From assembly GCA_047967505.1 (NCBI GenBank), contig CM106539.1: a stretch of 64,000 nt of DNA; one strand, 5' to 3'. The position numbers were made by a program, and so were the translations under genes. How positions within the stretch are numbered: position 1 is the stretch's first letter; each line of letters begins with the position of its first letter. A model generated the notes under the pieces. The model ran no database searches and was not told the origin of the DNA. It saw only the letters and a program-made list of their open reading frames with translations. Source of the DNA: Dipteris shenzhenensis. Lineage: Eukaryota > Polypodiophyta > Polypodiopsida > Gleicheniales. Shown piece by piece: positions 21,709-33,700 of the stretch.

Positions 21709-24700
21709 CTTATGAGTGTTTCTACAGTAAATTATGAGCGTGAGGTTCCACGAGAGAGCTAGCGATTGCAGGACATGCAAATTTCACCTTGTGAAGTTTT
21801 CGTCCAAGTTGCGGCCTGCTGGTATTGCGATCATTCTTTCTATCTTAAATAGTGCGTTGCCCTATCAGCTAGATTTAAATTTAGATGCTCGTTTGGGAGA
21901 GACTAAAATGAAATCGTTTAGACTTCACAAGCAGTTGTAGCTTGAATTAAGAGATTTGGACTACTTTTTGATTAGCCTTTTCCTTTAGTGCTAGCCTTCG
22001 TCATGGCTGAGTTTGCCCTTCATCTCCGGAGTGCCGACAGAAACTCAGTATGAAGACTTTGTATAAATGGATGCTCACGTATGTGTGGGTGTGTGGATTT
22101 GTATGTGTGAGAGCATACTTTTATACTATGGTCTACACCCAGTGTTGGGCATTGATGACGTCAGTGGGGATGTCATAGTAGCTAGTCCCTGCTATGCGTG
22201 ATGGAGTTTATGGTTTTCAATCTTATGAGTGATCCTCGTGAGATTGAAACTGAACTATGTTGTGTTTTTAGAGGATGAGTTTGGGAATGTTCCTGATTCA
22301 TTTAGGTATATGCTTCTGCCGTATTAGCGGACATGCAAATTTCACCTTGTGAAGTTTTCATCCAAGTTGCGGCTTGTTGGTATTGCAATAATTCTTTCTA
22401 TCTTAAATAGTGCGTTGCCCTACCAGCTAGATTTAGATTTAGATGCTCGTTTGGGAGAGACTAAAATGAAATCGTTTAGACTTCACAAGCAGTTGTAGCT
22501 TGAATGAAGAGAGTTGGACTACTTTTTGATTAGCCTTCTCCTTTAGAATTAGATTTAGATGCTCATTTGGGAGAGACTAAAATGAAATCATTTAGACTTC
22601 ACAAGCAGTTGTAGCTTGAATGAAGAGATTTAGACTACTTTTTGATTAGCCTTCTCCTTTAGTCCTAGCCTTCGTCATGGCTGAGTTTGCCCTTCACCTC
22701 CGGAGTGCCGACAGAAACTCAGTACGAAGACTTTGTATAAATGGATGCTCAAGTATGTGTGGGTGTGTGGATTTGTATGTGTGAGAGCATACTTTTATAC
22801 TATGGTCTACACCCAGTGTTGGGCGCTGATGACATCAATGGGGATGCCGTAGTAGCTAGTCCCTACTATGCATGATGGAGTTTAGGGTTCTCAATCTTAT
22901 GAGTGACTCTCGTGAGATTGAAACTGCACTATGTTGTGTTTTTAGAGGATGAGTTTGGGAATGTTCCTGGATTCATCTAGGTATATTCTTTTGCCGTATT
23001 AGCGGACATGCAAATTGAGAGGGAAGGAAAGAGGGAGAAGTACAACGGGGAGAGAGTGAGAGAGAGAGGTGACACAAAAGATGCGGGTGTGAAGTGATGA
23101 GCCACACCACAAACTCATAGGTTTTATTAGGATTAGGTTTTTCACCCTATGACTGCAGTCATAGGTGTCATATCTTTAATAAAGGGGTGGCAATGTGTCT
23201 TTACCCCAACAACCTCCCACCTAAAGGCCAATGTGCCTAAAGGGGAGAAAAGAATAAAAATTACAGCAATATACAGTTACTGTATACAAGACCATAAAAT
23301 AAGAATGGTCTCATCCTAATCCCATGATGTGGCGGCAATGTGCAAACCGCTCTATAGGCAAGCTCTTAGTGAGCAAATCTGCAGGATTATCATCAGTATG
23401 CACCTTCACAAGCTCAAGTCGCTTGTCTTCCAGAACCTCCCTGATGAAATGATATTTCACATCTATGTGCTTGGTCTTTTGATGAAAGACCGGATTCTTT
23501 GCCAACATGATAGCACTCTGACTATCACAATGCAAAACTGGCATATCTCCTGTAATGCCCAAATCTCCCACCAGCCGAGTAAGCCATATTGCTTCCTTGC
23601 AAGCCTCAGTGGCTGCAACATATTCAGCTTCAGTAGTTGACAGTGCAACGCATTTCTGCAACCGAGACACCCATGATATAGCATCTCCTGCAAATGTGAA
23701 AATATAACCGGTAGTAGACTTCCGGTTATCTGCATTCCCTGCATAGTCTGAATCTGTAAAACCATGCACCAATGCATCTTGCCTACCATAGCATATGCAC
23801 AAGTCTTTGGTACCTTTGAGATACCTCAAGACACCTTTCACTGCTTCCCAGTGCCGCTTGCCTGGATTTGCCATATACCTGCTGATAACTCCCACCGCAA
23901 AAGCAATATTTTGACGAGTGGCAACCATGGCATACATCAAAGAACCAACTGCAGATGCATACGGAACCTTGGCCATTTCAGCCTTATCATCATCTGATCT
24001 GGGGCTGTCCTTACTGCTGAGTTTTAAATGTGGAGGCAACGGGGTACTAATAGACTTCCCCCCCTCCATTTTAAACCTCTGCAATACTTTGTCAATGTAC
24101 TCCTTCTGTGACAGAAACAAAAGTCCCTTGGACCTGTCACGAGTAATCCGCATGCCAAGAATATGGTTTGCATCACCCAAGTCTTTCATGTCAAAAGACT
24201 TATGCAGTTGTTTCTTCAAAGCACTAATCTCATGCTGAGATTTACTGGCAATTAGCATGTCATCCACATATAGAATGAGTAGCATCAAACTGCCATCCTT
24301 TGCCCGTTTGGTGTACAAGCAATGATCGGTCTCACACCTATGATACCCTTGGGACTGCATGAAGGCATCAAACTTCTTGTACCATTCTCTTGGTGCCTGC
24401 TTGAGTCCATACAAGCTCCTCTTGAGCTTACACACAAGCTGCTCTTTCCCTTTAACAGCATATCCCTCTGGCTGACTCATATAGATCTCATCATGGAGAT
24501 CTCCATGAAGAAAAGCAGTCTTCACATCCATCTGACATAAATCCATGTCCTCATGAGCAACAAGAGCTAACACTGCTCTCAAAGTAGTCATCTTGACTAC
24601 AGGGGAAAAGATCTCATTAAAGTCAATGCCTTTCTCCTGCTTAAATCCCTTGGCAACCAATCTGGCCTTATACCTCGGTAAAGCATTTGAATCCACTTTG

Positions 24701-27700
24701 ACTTTGTAAACCCACTTGCATGGCAAAACCTTTCTGCCTGCAGGTAGCTGCACCGGCTGAACTCTTTTGGGCATACAATTCTGCTAGCCTCTGCCATAGG
24801 CCATAAGAGGTCTTTTCAGCCTGAACATTGAACACAAGAGAATCACTGAGAGTAAGCATGATAGCAGCCCTCGCGGACAAATCTAGCTCCTCCCACTCAT
24901 CATCTGACATCCTAGATGGCTTGACACCCTTCACCCTTATGGGCTTAGAAATCTTCTTAAGCAGAAGTACATTCAAACACTGTTCTGCCCATAATGCATA
25001 ATTGTGTGCCCCTTCCAATTTCTTTATGATCAGAATTGATGATTCACTTCCCCCTGATGCCATATCAGATAAGGAAGGTACCTGACTCCCTGTAAGTCAA
25101 AAAAGACTGAATAAAATTCTGATTTCTCAGAAAAAACCTGCTCTATCAAGAGCCAGGAGCACTCACAATAGTGCTGTTTTTACTGTCAAAAAAAAAAATC
25201 TGCAGCAAAACAGAAAATTTTCCCTCAAGTTACTGTACCTTCTGACACACTGTACCGTGCTCAAATAGGCATAAAACAGTAATTTCAGAATGCTGCAGCT
25301 GCTCCACAAGTGCTTTAACAGTGCATCATCAGCTGACGAAGCACAAAACACTGCTGTCACCCACCTCAGATGAGGTATTGCACTGATTTTATATGCATAA
25401 ACCACTTGTCATACACTGTTTTGTTCACTGAAAAGAGGCTCCAGACACTTCAGCCTGTCACAAACCTGCAACAGAAAATGGGACAAATCCCAAGCAATCA
25501 CCCTTCTGCCAAGGGGATAAAAGGCATCTGAAGGTCTCAAACAGTAACCCAAGTGCTCTCAACCAAAATCTGGGCAAAAGCCCCTTGATTTGACACCTGT
25601 ACCAAGTGAAAAACACCTCAACACTGAGGTAGCATACAAAAATACAGCGCTCTCCTGGCACTTTCACCTGACAATGCAATGCATAAACAGCCCTGTGTAC
25701 ACAATAACAACACACATCCCAACGTACAAACACTGAAGAGAAAATCTTTTGAGCACTGTCAACGATGGACAGTTAGGGACCGAGTAAACTCGATGCGCCC
25801 TGGCCAAGCGTGGCTCAACTGAGATTTTCCAAGGTGTCGTATACAAAATGTGACCTTCAGAAATGTCACTGAATACACTGCGGAAACAAGACCAATGTGG
25901 GCTCCCTGGCTCCACACTGCCTCAAGGCATACACTGCATAAGCTTCCAGGCAAAAGCCCTTTGAAAATGTCACCCAAAAGCTGAGATTTGCACTCAGCAA
26001 AAGCATAAAATCCCTTTGCAAAATCAAGGCATTACCTTCCCGAAACAAGATAACTGTGCAACCACCACACACTGTGGTACTAGTCACCTCAAGCACGAGG
26101 GACAGGAGGGTACTTGCTGTACCTTCAACACACAGTTTTAAGAACTGAACAGCCGGGAATGTGAAGAGCAGAGTGCTCTCTCTTTTTCTTCTTTCCCCAA
26201 AGAAAAACTGCTGTACCTGCTGTACTTTCTGTACCTGTGTACTTGTGCAGGATACCACTGTACCTGTGCAGGGTACAGATCCAAAAGAAATTTTGAAATG
26301 CACTTCCCTGACGCAGCTCCCTGACTTAGTTCATACGGCGGCGTTCGTACAGTACGGACGCCTGTACAGCGTCCGTACGGCGGTACGGACGGTCGTACGT
26401 CCGTACACAAGCTCCCTGCGCGCGCGCCTGCGTGCCGCCCTATTCGAGGCCCTGAGGCTGCCTAGGTGCGCGCCGGTGCTGCGCCCGCTTGGTAGCGGGT
26501 AGCAGCTAGCTGTGCTGCTGTTGCAGCTGCTGGCGCTGCTCTGCGCCGCCCTGCTCTGCCCGCCCGCGCTACCCCGCGCTGCTGCACGCTGCTCCGATGT
26601 GAGCTCGCTGTTGCCGCTGCTGAGGGCACGAGTCCCGAGGGGATAAGGAGGGGGAGAGGTAGGCAGGAGTGGGGAGGGAGAGATGAAGGCTCTGATACCA
26701 GTTGAGAGGGAAGGAAAGAGGGAGAAGTACAACGGGGAGAGAGTAAGAGAGAGAGGTGACACAAAAGATGCGGGTGTGAAGTGATGAGCCACACCACAAA
26801 CTCATAGGTTTTATTAGGATTAGGTTTTTCACCCTATGACTGTCTTAAGACAGTCATAGGTGTCATATCTTTAATAAAGGGGTGGCAATGTGCCTTTACC
26901 CCAACACAAATTTCGCCTTGTGAAGTTTTCGTCCAAGTTGCGGCCTGTTGGTATTGTGATAATTCTTTCTATCTTAAATGGTGCGTTGCTCTACCAAGTA
27001 GATTTAGATTTAGATGCTCGTTTGGGAGAGACTAAAATGAAATCGTTTAGACTTCACAAGTAGTTGTAGCTTGAATGAAGAGATTTGGACTACTTTTTGA
27101 TTAGCCTTTCCTTTAGTGCTAGCCTTCATCATGGCTGAGTTTGCCCTTCACCTCTGGAGTGCTGATAGAAACTCAATACGAAGACTTTGTGTAAATGGAT
27201 GCTCAAGTATGTGTGGGTGTGTGGATTTGTATGTGTGAGAGCATACTTTTATACTATGGTCTACACCCACTGTTGGGCGCTGATGACGTCAGTGGGGATG
27301 TCATAGTAGCTAGTCCCTGCTATGCGTGATGGAGTTTATGGTTCTCAATCTTATGAGTGACTCTCGTGAGATTGAAACTGCAGTATGTTGTGTTTTTAGA
27401 GGTTGAGTTTGGGAATGTTCCTAGATTCATCTAGGTATATGCTTCTGCTATATTAGCGGACATGCAAATTTCACCTTGTGAAGTTTTCGTCCAAGTTGCA
27501 GCCTGCTGGTATTGCGATAATTCTTTCTATCTTAAATGGTGTGTTGCCCTATCAGCCAGATTTAGATTTAGATGCTCTTTTGAGAGAGACTAAAATGAAA
27601 TCGTTTAGACTTCACAAGCAGTTGTAGCTTGAATGAAGAGATTTGGACTACTTTTTTATTAGCCTTTTCCTTTAGTGCTAGCCTTCGTCATGGCTGAGTT

Positions 27701-30700
27701 TGCCCTTCACCTCCGGAGTGCCGACAGAAACTCAATACGAAGACTTTGTATAAATGGATGCTCAAGTATGTGTGGGTGTGTGGATTTGTATGTGTGAGAG
27801 CATACTTTTATACTATGGTCTACACCCAGTGTTGGGCGCTGATGACGTCAGTGGGGATGTCATAGTAGCTAGTCCCTGCTATGGATGATGGAGTTTATGG
27901 TTCTCAATCTTATGAGTGACTCTCATGAGATTGAAACTGCAGTATGTTGTGTTTTTAGAGGATGCGTTTGGGAATGTTCCTGGATATGTGCAGAATTGTC
28001 GAATATGCCAAAACGTCAAGGCTTCCCACAAGAAAGCGGCAGGCTTACTTATGCCATTGCCAATCCTCGACGGTCCTTTCCTGGACATAGGTATGGATTT
28101 CATGGGACCACTTCCAACATCCGCAGGTCCGTGTAATACTCAATGTCTTACTATTGTTTGTCGCTTTAGTAAATATTGTATGCTCATTCCCTGCAAACAA
28201 ACGGCCAGTGCTAAAGATGTAGCTCGTTTGTTTATCAAGTATTGGTATCCCGTTGGAGGGTTGCCAAAGACCATCACATCCGATTGGGACTCCAAGTTTA
28301 CGTCTAACTTTTGGTGCGACTTGTTTGATAATTTTGGTACTAAGCTGCAGATGTCCAGCGCTTTTCATCTGCAATCGAACGTTGAGACGGAAAAGTATAA
28401 TGGTATGGCATTTGATATTTTGAAATCATATTGTCGTGATGCTTAGGGAAAGTGGGAGCAGTTTCTTCCGCTTGTGCAGGCCATTCTAAACGATACCTAT
28501 TCTTCGAGTATTGTTCGCACACCTTATGAAGCGGCGTTTGGACGGCGATTTACCTCACTCCTCACCCGGATGGTGTCTCCATCTCTTGAAGCCAACAAAA
28601 CCACCGAATCCATGGCAGAGATTAAGGAGTACGTGAAAAGCCGCATCACCAAAGCTGAAGCATCGTATACATGTCAAGCTTATAAATTCAGACGAGATGT
28701 CCAGTATAAAGAGGGTCAATGGTGTATTTACGCATTATCAAGCAACGATTGAAGCAAGTGGGCAAGCGATGCCCTAAGTTGTCCTTCAGGAGCTTCGGAC
28801 CATTTTCTATTATTCAAAAGATCAATGATGTCTCAATGAAGTTATGCCTACGAGACCGTTGGACTATGCACAACGTGTTCCATGTAGCTTGGTTGAAGCC
28901 ATATTTTGAACCTTCTCTTTCAGAGATTTCCGACGAGCAACAACTTGAAGTTCTTGATGAAGCCGAAGTTTTGCAGCCAAAACAGATCCTTCTTCATAAA
29001 TTCAAGCATGGGTCAGGACGCAGGATTTGGAAGTTTTACACCAAGTTCCATGATCGAGGTACCCATGAAGCAGTGTGGTCGGATGAAGATTTTTTCCAGG
29101 AGTTTCCCCAGATATTGGCGGACTACTTGGAAGCAATGAACCTACCGCCAAGTTAAGAAGGGGGGAATGTCACATGCACCCCTGCACTTGGGTGCAAGGT
29201 GACACAGTGGCTACATCAACAAGTGCATTATAGTTTCCAGATAGGAGATTTTGTCGTATGCTGTGACCCCTTTGTGAGCCCTTGTCTAGGGATTGTCAGG
29301 CACAAGCTACGTAGGTCAGTCTCTCAGCCTTAGGTCAAGTCAGTAAGTCAGTTCTTGTTCAATGGGGAACAGTAGGTTAAGTGTTTCCATCTTATAGTTT
29401 AGGTCTTAGCCTAGGTTAGGAGTCCCTTTAGGGTCCCCAAAGGCTGGATAGGTAAGCAGAGAAGGCAGCCTGCAAAGGCTGCCCAAAAACTCCCCTGGCA
29501 AATGAGCTAGGGAGGCCTTTTTATAGGCTGGTTGTAGGCCAACCAGTCTGTAAAACAGACCAACTCAGACGGCTGTTTACAGACTGTTTATAAAGGGCCC
29601 CTTGGCTGCCCTGTTTTCTCATTCGATTTGCTCCTGCCTTCAATTCTCCTACAGCTCCACTTCGGCCTCCTGTGCAGCCCCTGAGATCCTCAGATCTGGC
29701 CCTGCTCTAGCCTCAGTCCCTTGGCCATCAGTTCAGCCTGATCTGAAGGTGACCACGCAACACAACAGTCGGAGGTTTGGACCAGCAAACGGAGAGAGGT
29801 TTGAACACTATTTCCTCAGCTTTCTCAGCTCTCTTTTACAGTTTACACAGCTCACTCTCAGCTCTATATTTCAGTCATCTCTCAGTTCTCTCATAGGATC
29901 TATCACTTCTAGTTTTCACTCTCTCACTCACGCAGTAACCCTGCATTCCGGTAGACAGCACAAGCCTCTTCCTTGCCTTGCAGAAGCGTCCTACATCGTC
30001 AGTGTGGATAGCATCAAGGTCTCGGTATTGGTCGGCGTTGCCTCTCAGGTCTTTGGGTCTGCTATACGTGTGCACAGTGAGCTCTTCAGAAGCGTGTTCC
30101 GTGCTCTCTTGAAGAGTGTTCTTTGTATTTATCAGTTTTCCAAGTATAAAGCAAATTCTCCCCTGATTGGGGGAGGGGGCCCCTCAGTGGGTACAGGGAC
30201 CCAATCGGTTGTCGACTCTACTCCCTCTCTACCCTCATCTCCTTTCTCTCTCTATGGTAAACAATTCTCATTCATCGCTAAAGGTTTAAAGAAGGTCTTG
30301 CTGTGAATTACACGATCAGATAACCGTTGCATGTTACATAGAGGCTTTAAAAGGCTGATACGTGTGCAGGAAACCAATGCCAGAAAGTAATTGACATTAC
30401 AAGGATGGAATGGGTTACAATGGTGATGTGGCATTGCATGGCTGCAAGTGCATAACATCAATGAACCCTATCTCAATGGTGCTATTTACACCATTCTCAG
30501 CATACCTTCTTCCCCATCTCCAGATTTGTGTTGCTCTCTCTGACAATGATGATGTGGCGTTGCATAGCTGCAAGGGCACAACTACAAGATATGGGATCTG
30601 GTGTATCCCTGATTTTGCAGACGTAAGCATACATTTTCCTTGCATCCATTTTGTATCTGTGCATGCTTCTAATTCACCATGGCCTAATTCACCCCTGATA

Positions 30701-33700
30701 ATGTGCCTGTAGATCCTCAGAATCTTATGGGTCAGCAGAATATAGATCAGAATTTTGCTCCAATTGATTACATGAAGACACGTATCAGCTTTCTGGCTGA
30801 GCTTACATGCATACCTGAGACCTCTAAAATTCCAGAAGTTGAACATCCCAGTACAATCGGAGGATACATGTGGTTGGGATCAGATGAGAACAGGAACATA
30901 GCATTTCTTCGCATATCAGCCTAGCTGTAATACAATAGTTGGCATTTTTCAACCTACAGAGTGCTTCAGATAGGCTAAGAACTTACTTGAGATTAGTGTG
31001 TTTCACTTATTAACTACCAGGCGATATCAAGGTGGTTTTATTTAGCCTTACGTATTAGATAGAATACGCGCTAAGGTAGATAAGAATGTGTGACATTGAC
31101 ATTGTTTAAGTAGGTGAGTCAAGCATGCATCGAAAAGAATAAACCCCAAGCAATGGCTATACCATGTTCAAGGCATCCAAATCTTTCATACTTAAAAAGG
31201 ATCAAATCTGGTGTATATAGAAGTATAAGGAACAGAGAAGTCCTATATGTTCACGTGCCACTGCTACTTATATTTTCATGGATCTCAGAGCTTTCTAGTC
31301 TCTATGAACTGTCATCTTTTTGCAGTATCAGTACTGATGAATGTCATCCTAAGTAAATGATGTTTTGTTGGACAGGTATGGACATCAAAGCGTGCATGTG
31401 CAGCAGTGTATCCCAGTGTTGAGAAAGAGGGTATCATCTGGTTCTGGCCAGACACTTCACCCCAGTTCAAAGATATAGCAGACAGAGTGCCTCCTCCATC
31501 TATCCCTGCTCTTGCAGATCCAACCTTCAAAGACGAATTGTCTTCTCGAGTATTGCCTTACGGGTGATTCTGATGGTTTCTTTTTCTGATATTGTTTGAC
31601 TGCTTTTTCTGAGGAAAAATGTTTCTTTGAAGTCTGTGCCAGTTTGGCCTTCCTCTAGATGATTAGAGGGACTCAAATCTATTGAGTGCTTTTCTCGAGA
31701 AATTTGTTGCATTGAAGTCTTTTGCAGTGTGTGGATTGGATGATGAAAAGAGTCAAATCTACATGTTGCTGAGCTACAATATGACATTCAGAAATTGCAT
31801 TTCCTGAACTGGCAGTTATGAACAGCTCATTGAGAATCTTATGGATCCAGCTCATGTTCCATTTGCACATCATGGACTTCAGGTATTCCTTCCAGGTGCT
31901 GTTACTGTCAACCATAGTATTTTGGGATGGCTTATGCACTTCTAGCTTGTCTTTAGGAGAATTTCATTGCTGATTATGAAGTAGTAATGTATGTTCTACG
32001 TATTTAGGCGCTGATGATGTCAGTGGGAATGTCACAGTAGCTAGTCCCTGCTATGCGTGATGGAGTTTATGGTTTTCAACCTTATGATTGACTATCATGA
32101 GATTGAAACTGCACTATGTTGTGTTTTTAGAGGATGAGTTTGGGAATGTTCCTGGACTCATCTAGGTATATGCTTCTGCCATATTAGCAGATATACAAAT
32201 TCCACCTTGTGAAGTTTTCGTCCATGTTGTGATAATTCTTTCTATCTTAAGTGGTGTGTTGCCCTATCAGCTAGATTTAGATGCTTGTCTGGGAGAGACT
32301 AAAATGAAATCGTTTAGTCTTCACAAGCAGTTGTAGCTTGAATGAACAGATTTTAGACTATCTTTTGATTAGCCTTCTCCTTTAGTGCTAGCCTTCATCA
32401 TGGCTGAGTTTGCCCTTCACCTCCGGAGTGCCGACAGAAACTCAATTCGAAGACTTTATATAAATGGATGCTCAAGTATGTGTGGGCGTGTGGATTTGTA
32501 TGTGTGAGAGCATATGTTTATGCTATGGTCTACACCCACTGTTGGGTGCTGATGACATTAGTGGGGATGTCATAGTAGCTAGTCCCTGCTATGCATATGG
32601 ACTTTATGGTTTTCAACCTTATGAGTGACTATCATGAGATTGAAACTGCGCTATGTTGTGGAGGATGAGTTTGGGAATGTTCCTAGACTCATCTAGGTAT
32701 ATGTTCTATGTAATTAGGATTGAGAGGATGTCTCATTAATAGAAATGCAGTTACTATATATCACAAACGTCAGGTGTTGGACCATGGTGCTTCTATTGTG
32801 ACCAGGGTTCAAAGCTGCATTTTAAAGATTATGAAGCATTGCTGGGTCCTAGCATGCAGTTTTTTTGGAGCAGTTGGTATATGATGTATGCCTTAGCCGT
32901 TGCTTTATTATTAGGAGTAAAGTTCTAATGAGTTTGTAATTGCTGCAAACTGAGTGGATAGCTGCTTTTCCAGTATATTGCCAGTATACTGGACGTTTTG
33001 AAACTTTAATCAAGGAATCTTAGCTGAAGCAGGAATGATTTTTTGCCTGCGGTCAGGGTAATCGAAACATGGCAAGACCTTTGAATTTAAAAGTGGAGAA
33101 GGTGGAGAAGTCTGGCTACATTGGAATGGCAGAGCGGGGCCCAGCTGTGTTTACAGCCCCTTGCATTTTTACAATGAGCTTCTCTCTGCCTAGCAGTCCT
33201 AAAATGGTTAGTTTTTGAGTCATACATCCTCCTGTTTTACAAAACTGACTGTATGTCGGATTTTGGGATTGATCATATTATAACAGTTGTACTGCTAAAC
33301 ACATCCCGTATTTTGTGTTGCAAATCCTAGTTACATGATAAAAGACCAAATATGGTGTGAGATTACCTGTGATGATCAGGGAAATGGAGCAGAGGCCGGG
33401 AAAGGTGGCAAAATGATGGTTCTGGTTTTCATTTGCATTCCAGTATCTCCTGGTCAGAGCAAGTTAATATTTGCTTTTCGTAGGGATTTCAGCATGTGGA
33501 TTGATCATGTGTTTCCTCGATGGATGATTCATGTCCGGCAAATGCTTGTCCTGGACTCTGACTTGTACCTTCTACATTTGACGGTAAGTTCATTCAATAA
33601 GCTTGGTGATATGTTCTTTTGGTGTTGGGGATATCAAGATCTCAGTGGCAAATTTAGGGGGTCCATGAAACGCCCAAACATTTACTGTAGACATGTTCCT

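Larger units (their letters stand above)
13929..21770 (+). mobile_element. Gypsy LTR retrotransposon, complete but inactive
   Basis: A 7.8-kb element in gene orientation inserted in an R1 repeat. The 5-bp target duplication GGACA is perfect (13924-13928 and 21771-21775). The LTRs start TGTCACC and end TTGCA. Next come a tRNA-Met-like primer site, a 1.3-kb leader, a gag-protease-RT-RNase H-integrase order typical of Gypsy, a C-terminal chromodomain-like tail and a purine tract. Gag and pol share one frame. Eight TAG stops, three one-base frameshifts and an Asn in the RT active site make it dead. The 3' LTR is longer (1044 against 969 bp) because of microsatellite growth and two extra copies of a 23-bp hairpin unit. 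Confidence 0.95.
23016..26906 (-). mobile_element. Copia LTR retrotransposon, internally deleted
   Basis: 3.9-kb element on the minus strand with roughly 200-bp LTRs (TG...CA) and a perfect target duplication CAAAT (23011-23015 and 26907-26911). Reading leftwards it has the 5' LTR, primer site, a 1.6-kb leader, the N-terminal part of gag, then directly reverse transcriptase and RNase H, a purine tract and the 3' LTR. The rest of gag, protease and integrase are absent, so it cannot be autonomous. Confidence 0.95.
23004..27457 (+). repeat. R1 repeat copy d, split by a Copia element
   Basis: The first 12 bases are at 23004-23015 and the remainder at 26907-27457. Removing the Copia element and one CAAAT restores a continuous R1 unit. 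TGACGTCA is at 27284-27291. Confidence 0.85.
11952..31375 (+). other. PTC52: Intron 1, 19.4 kb
   Basis: Donor GTAAGA, acceptor TTGGACAG. The flanking codons join as [16 protein letters not shown], an uninterrupted family sequence. It holds R1 repeats, a Gypsy element, a Copia element and a Gypsy fragment. Confidence 0.85.

Noticed and set aside
26138-26832. Overlapping minus-strand frames in the Copia-1 leader
   Set aside because: Low-complexity Ala/Arg/Ser content driven by GC-rich repeats, and located in the untranslated leader between primer site and gag.
27916-27984. True start of the second Gypsy integrase at 27916
   Set aside because: These codons are R1 repeat sequence shared with copies that have no integrase. 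The integrase part begins at about 27985.
29602-30306. Plus-strand 234-codon frame as a possible gene
   Set aside because: It lies wholly inside the probable LTR downstream of a Gypsy polypurine tract, is Ser/Phe/Leu-rich and has no recognisable domain.
30703-30924. Additional exon of the PTC52-like gene between exons 1 and 2
   Set aside because: Exons 1 and 2 already join in phase with family-typical sequence, and this frame has no similarity to the family.
33335-33379. Start of exon 5 at the upstream Met (33335)
   Set aside because: A consensus acceptor GATCAG at 33379 in the correct phase gives continuity with exon 4. The upstream codons belong to the intron.
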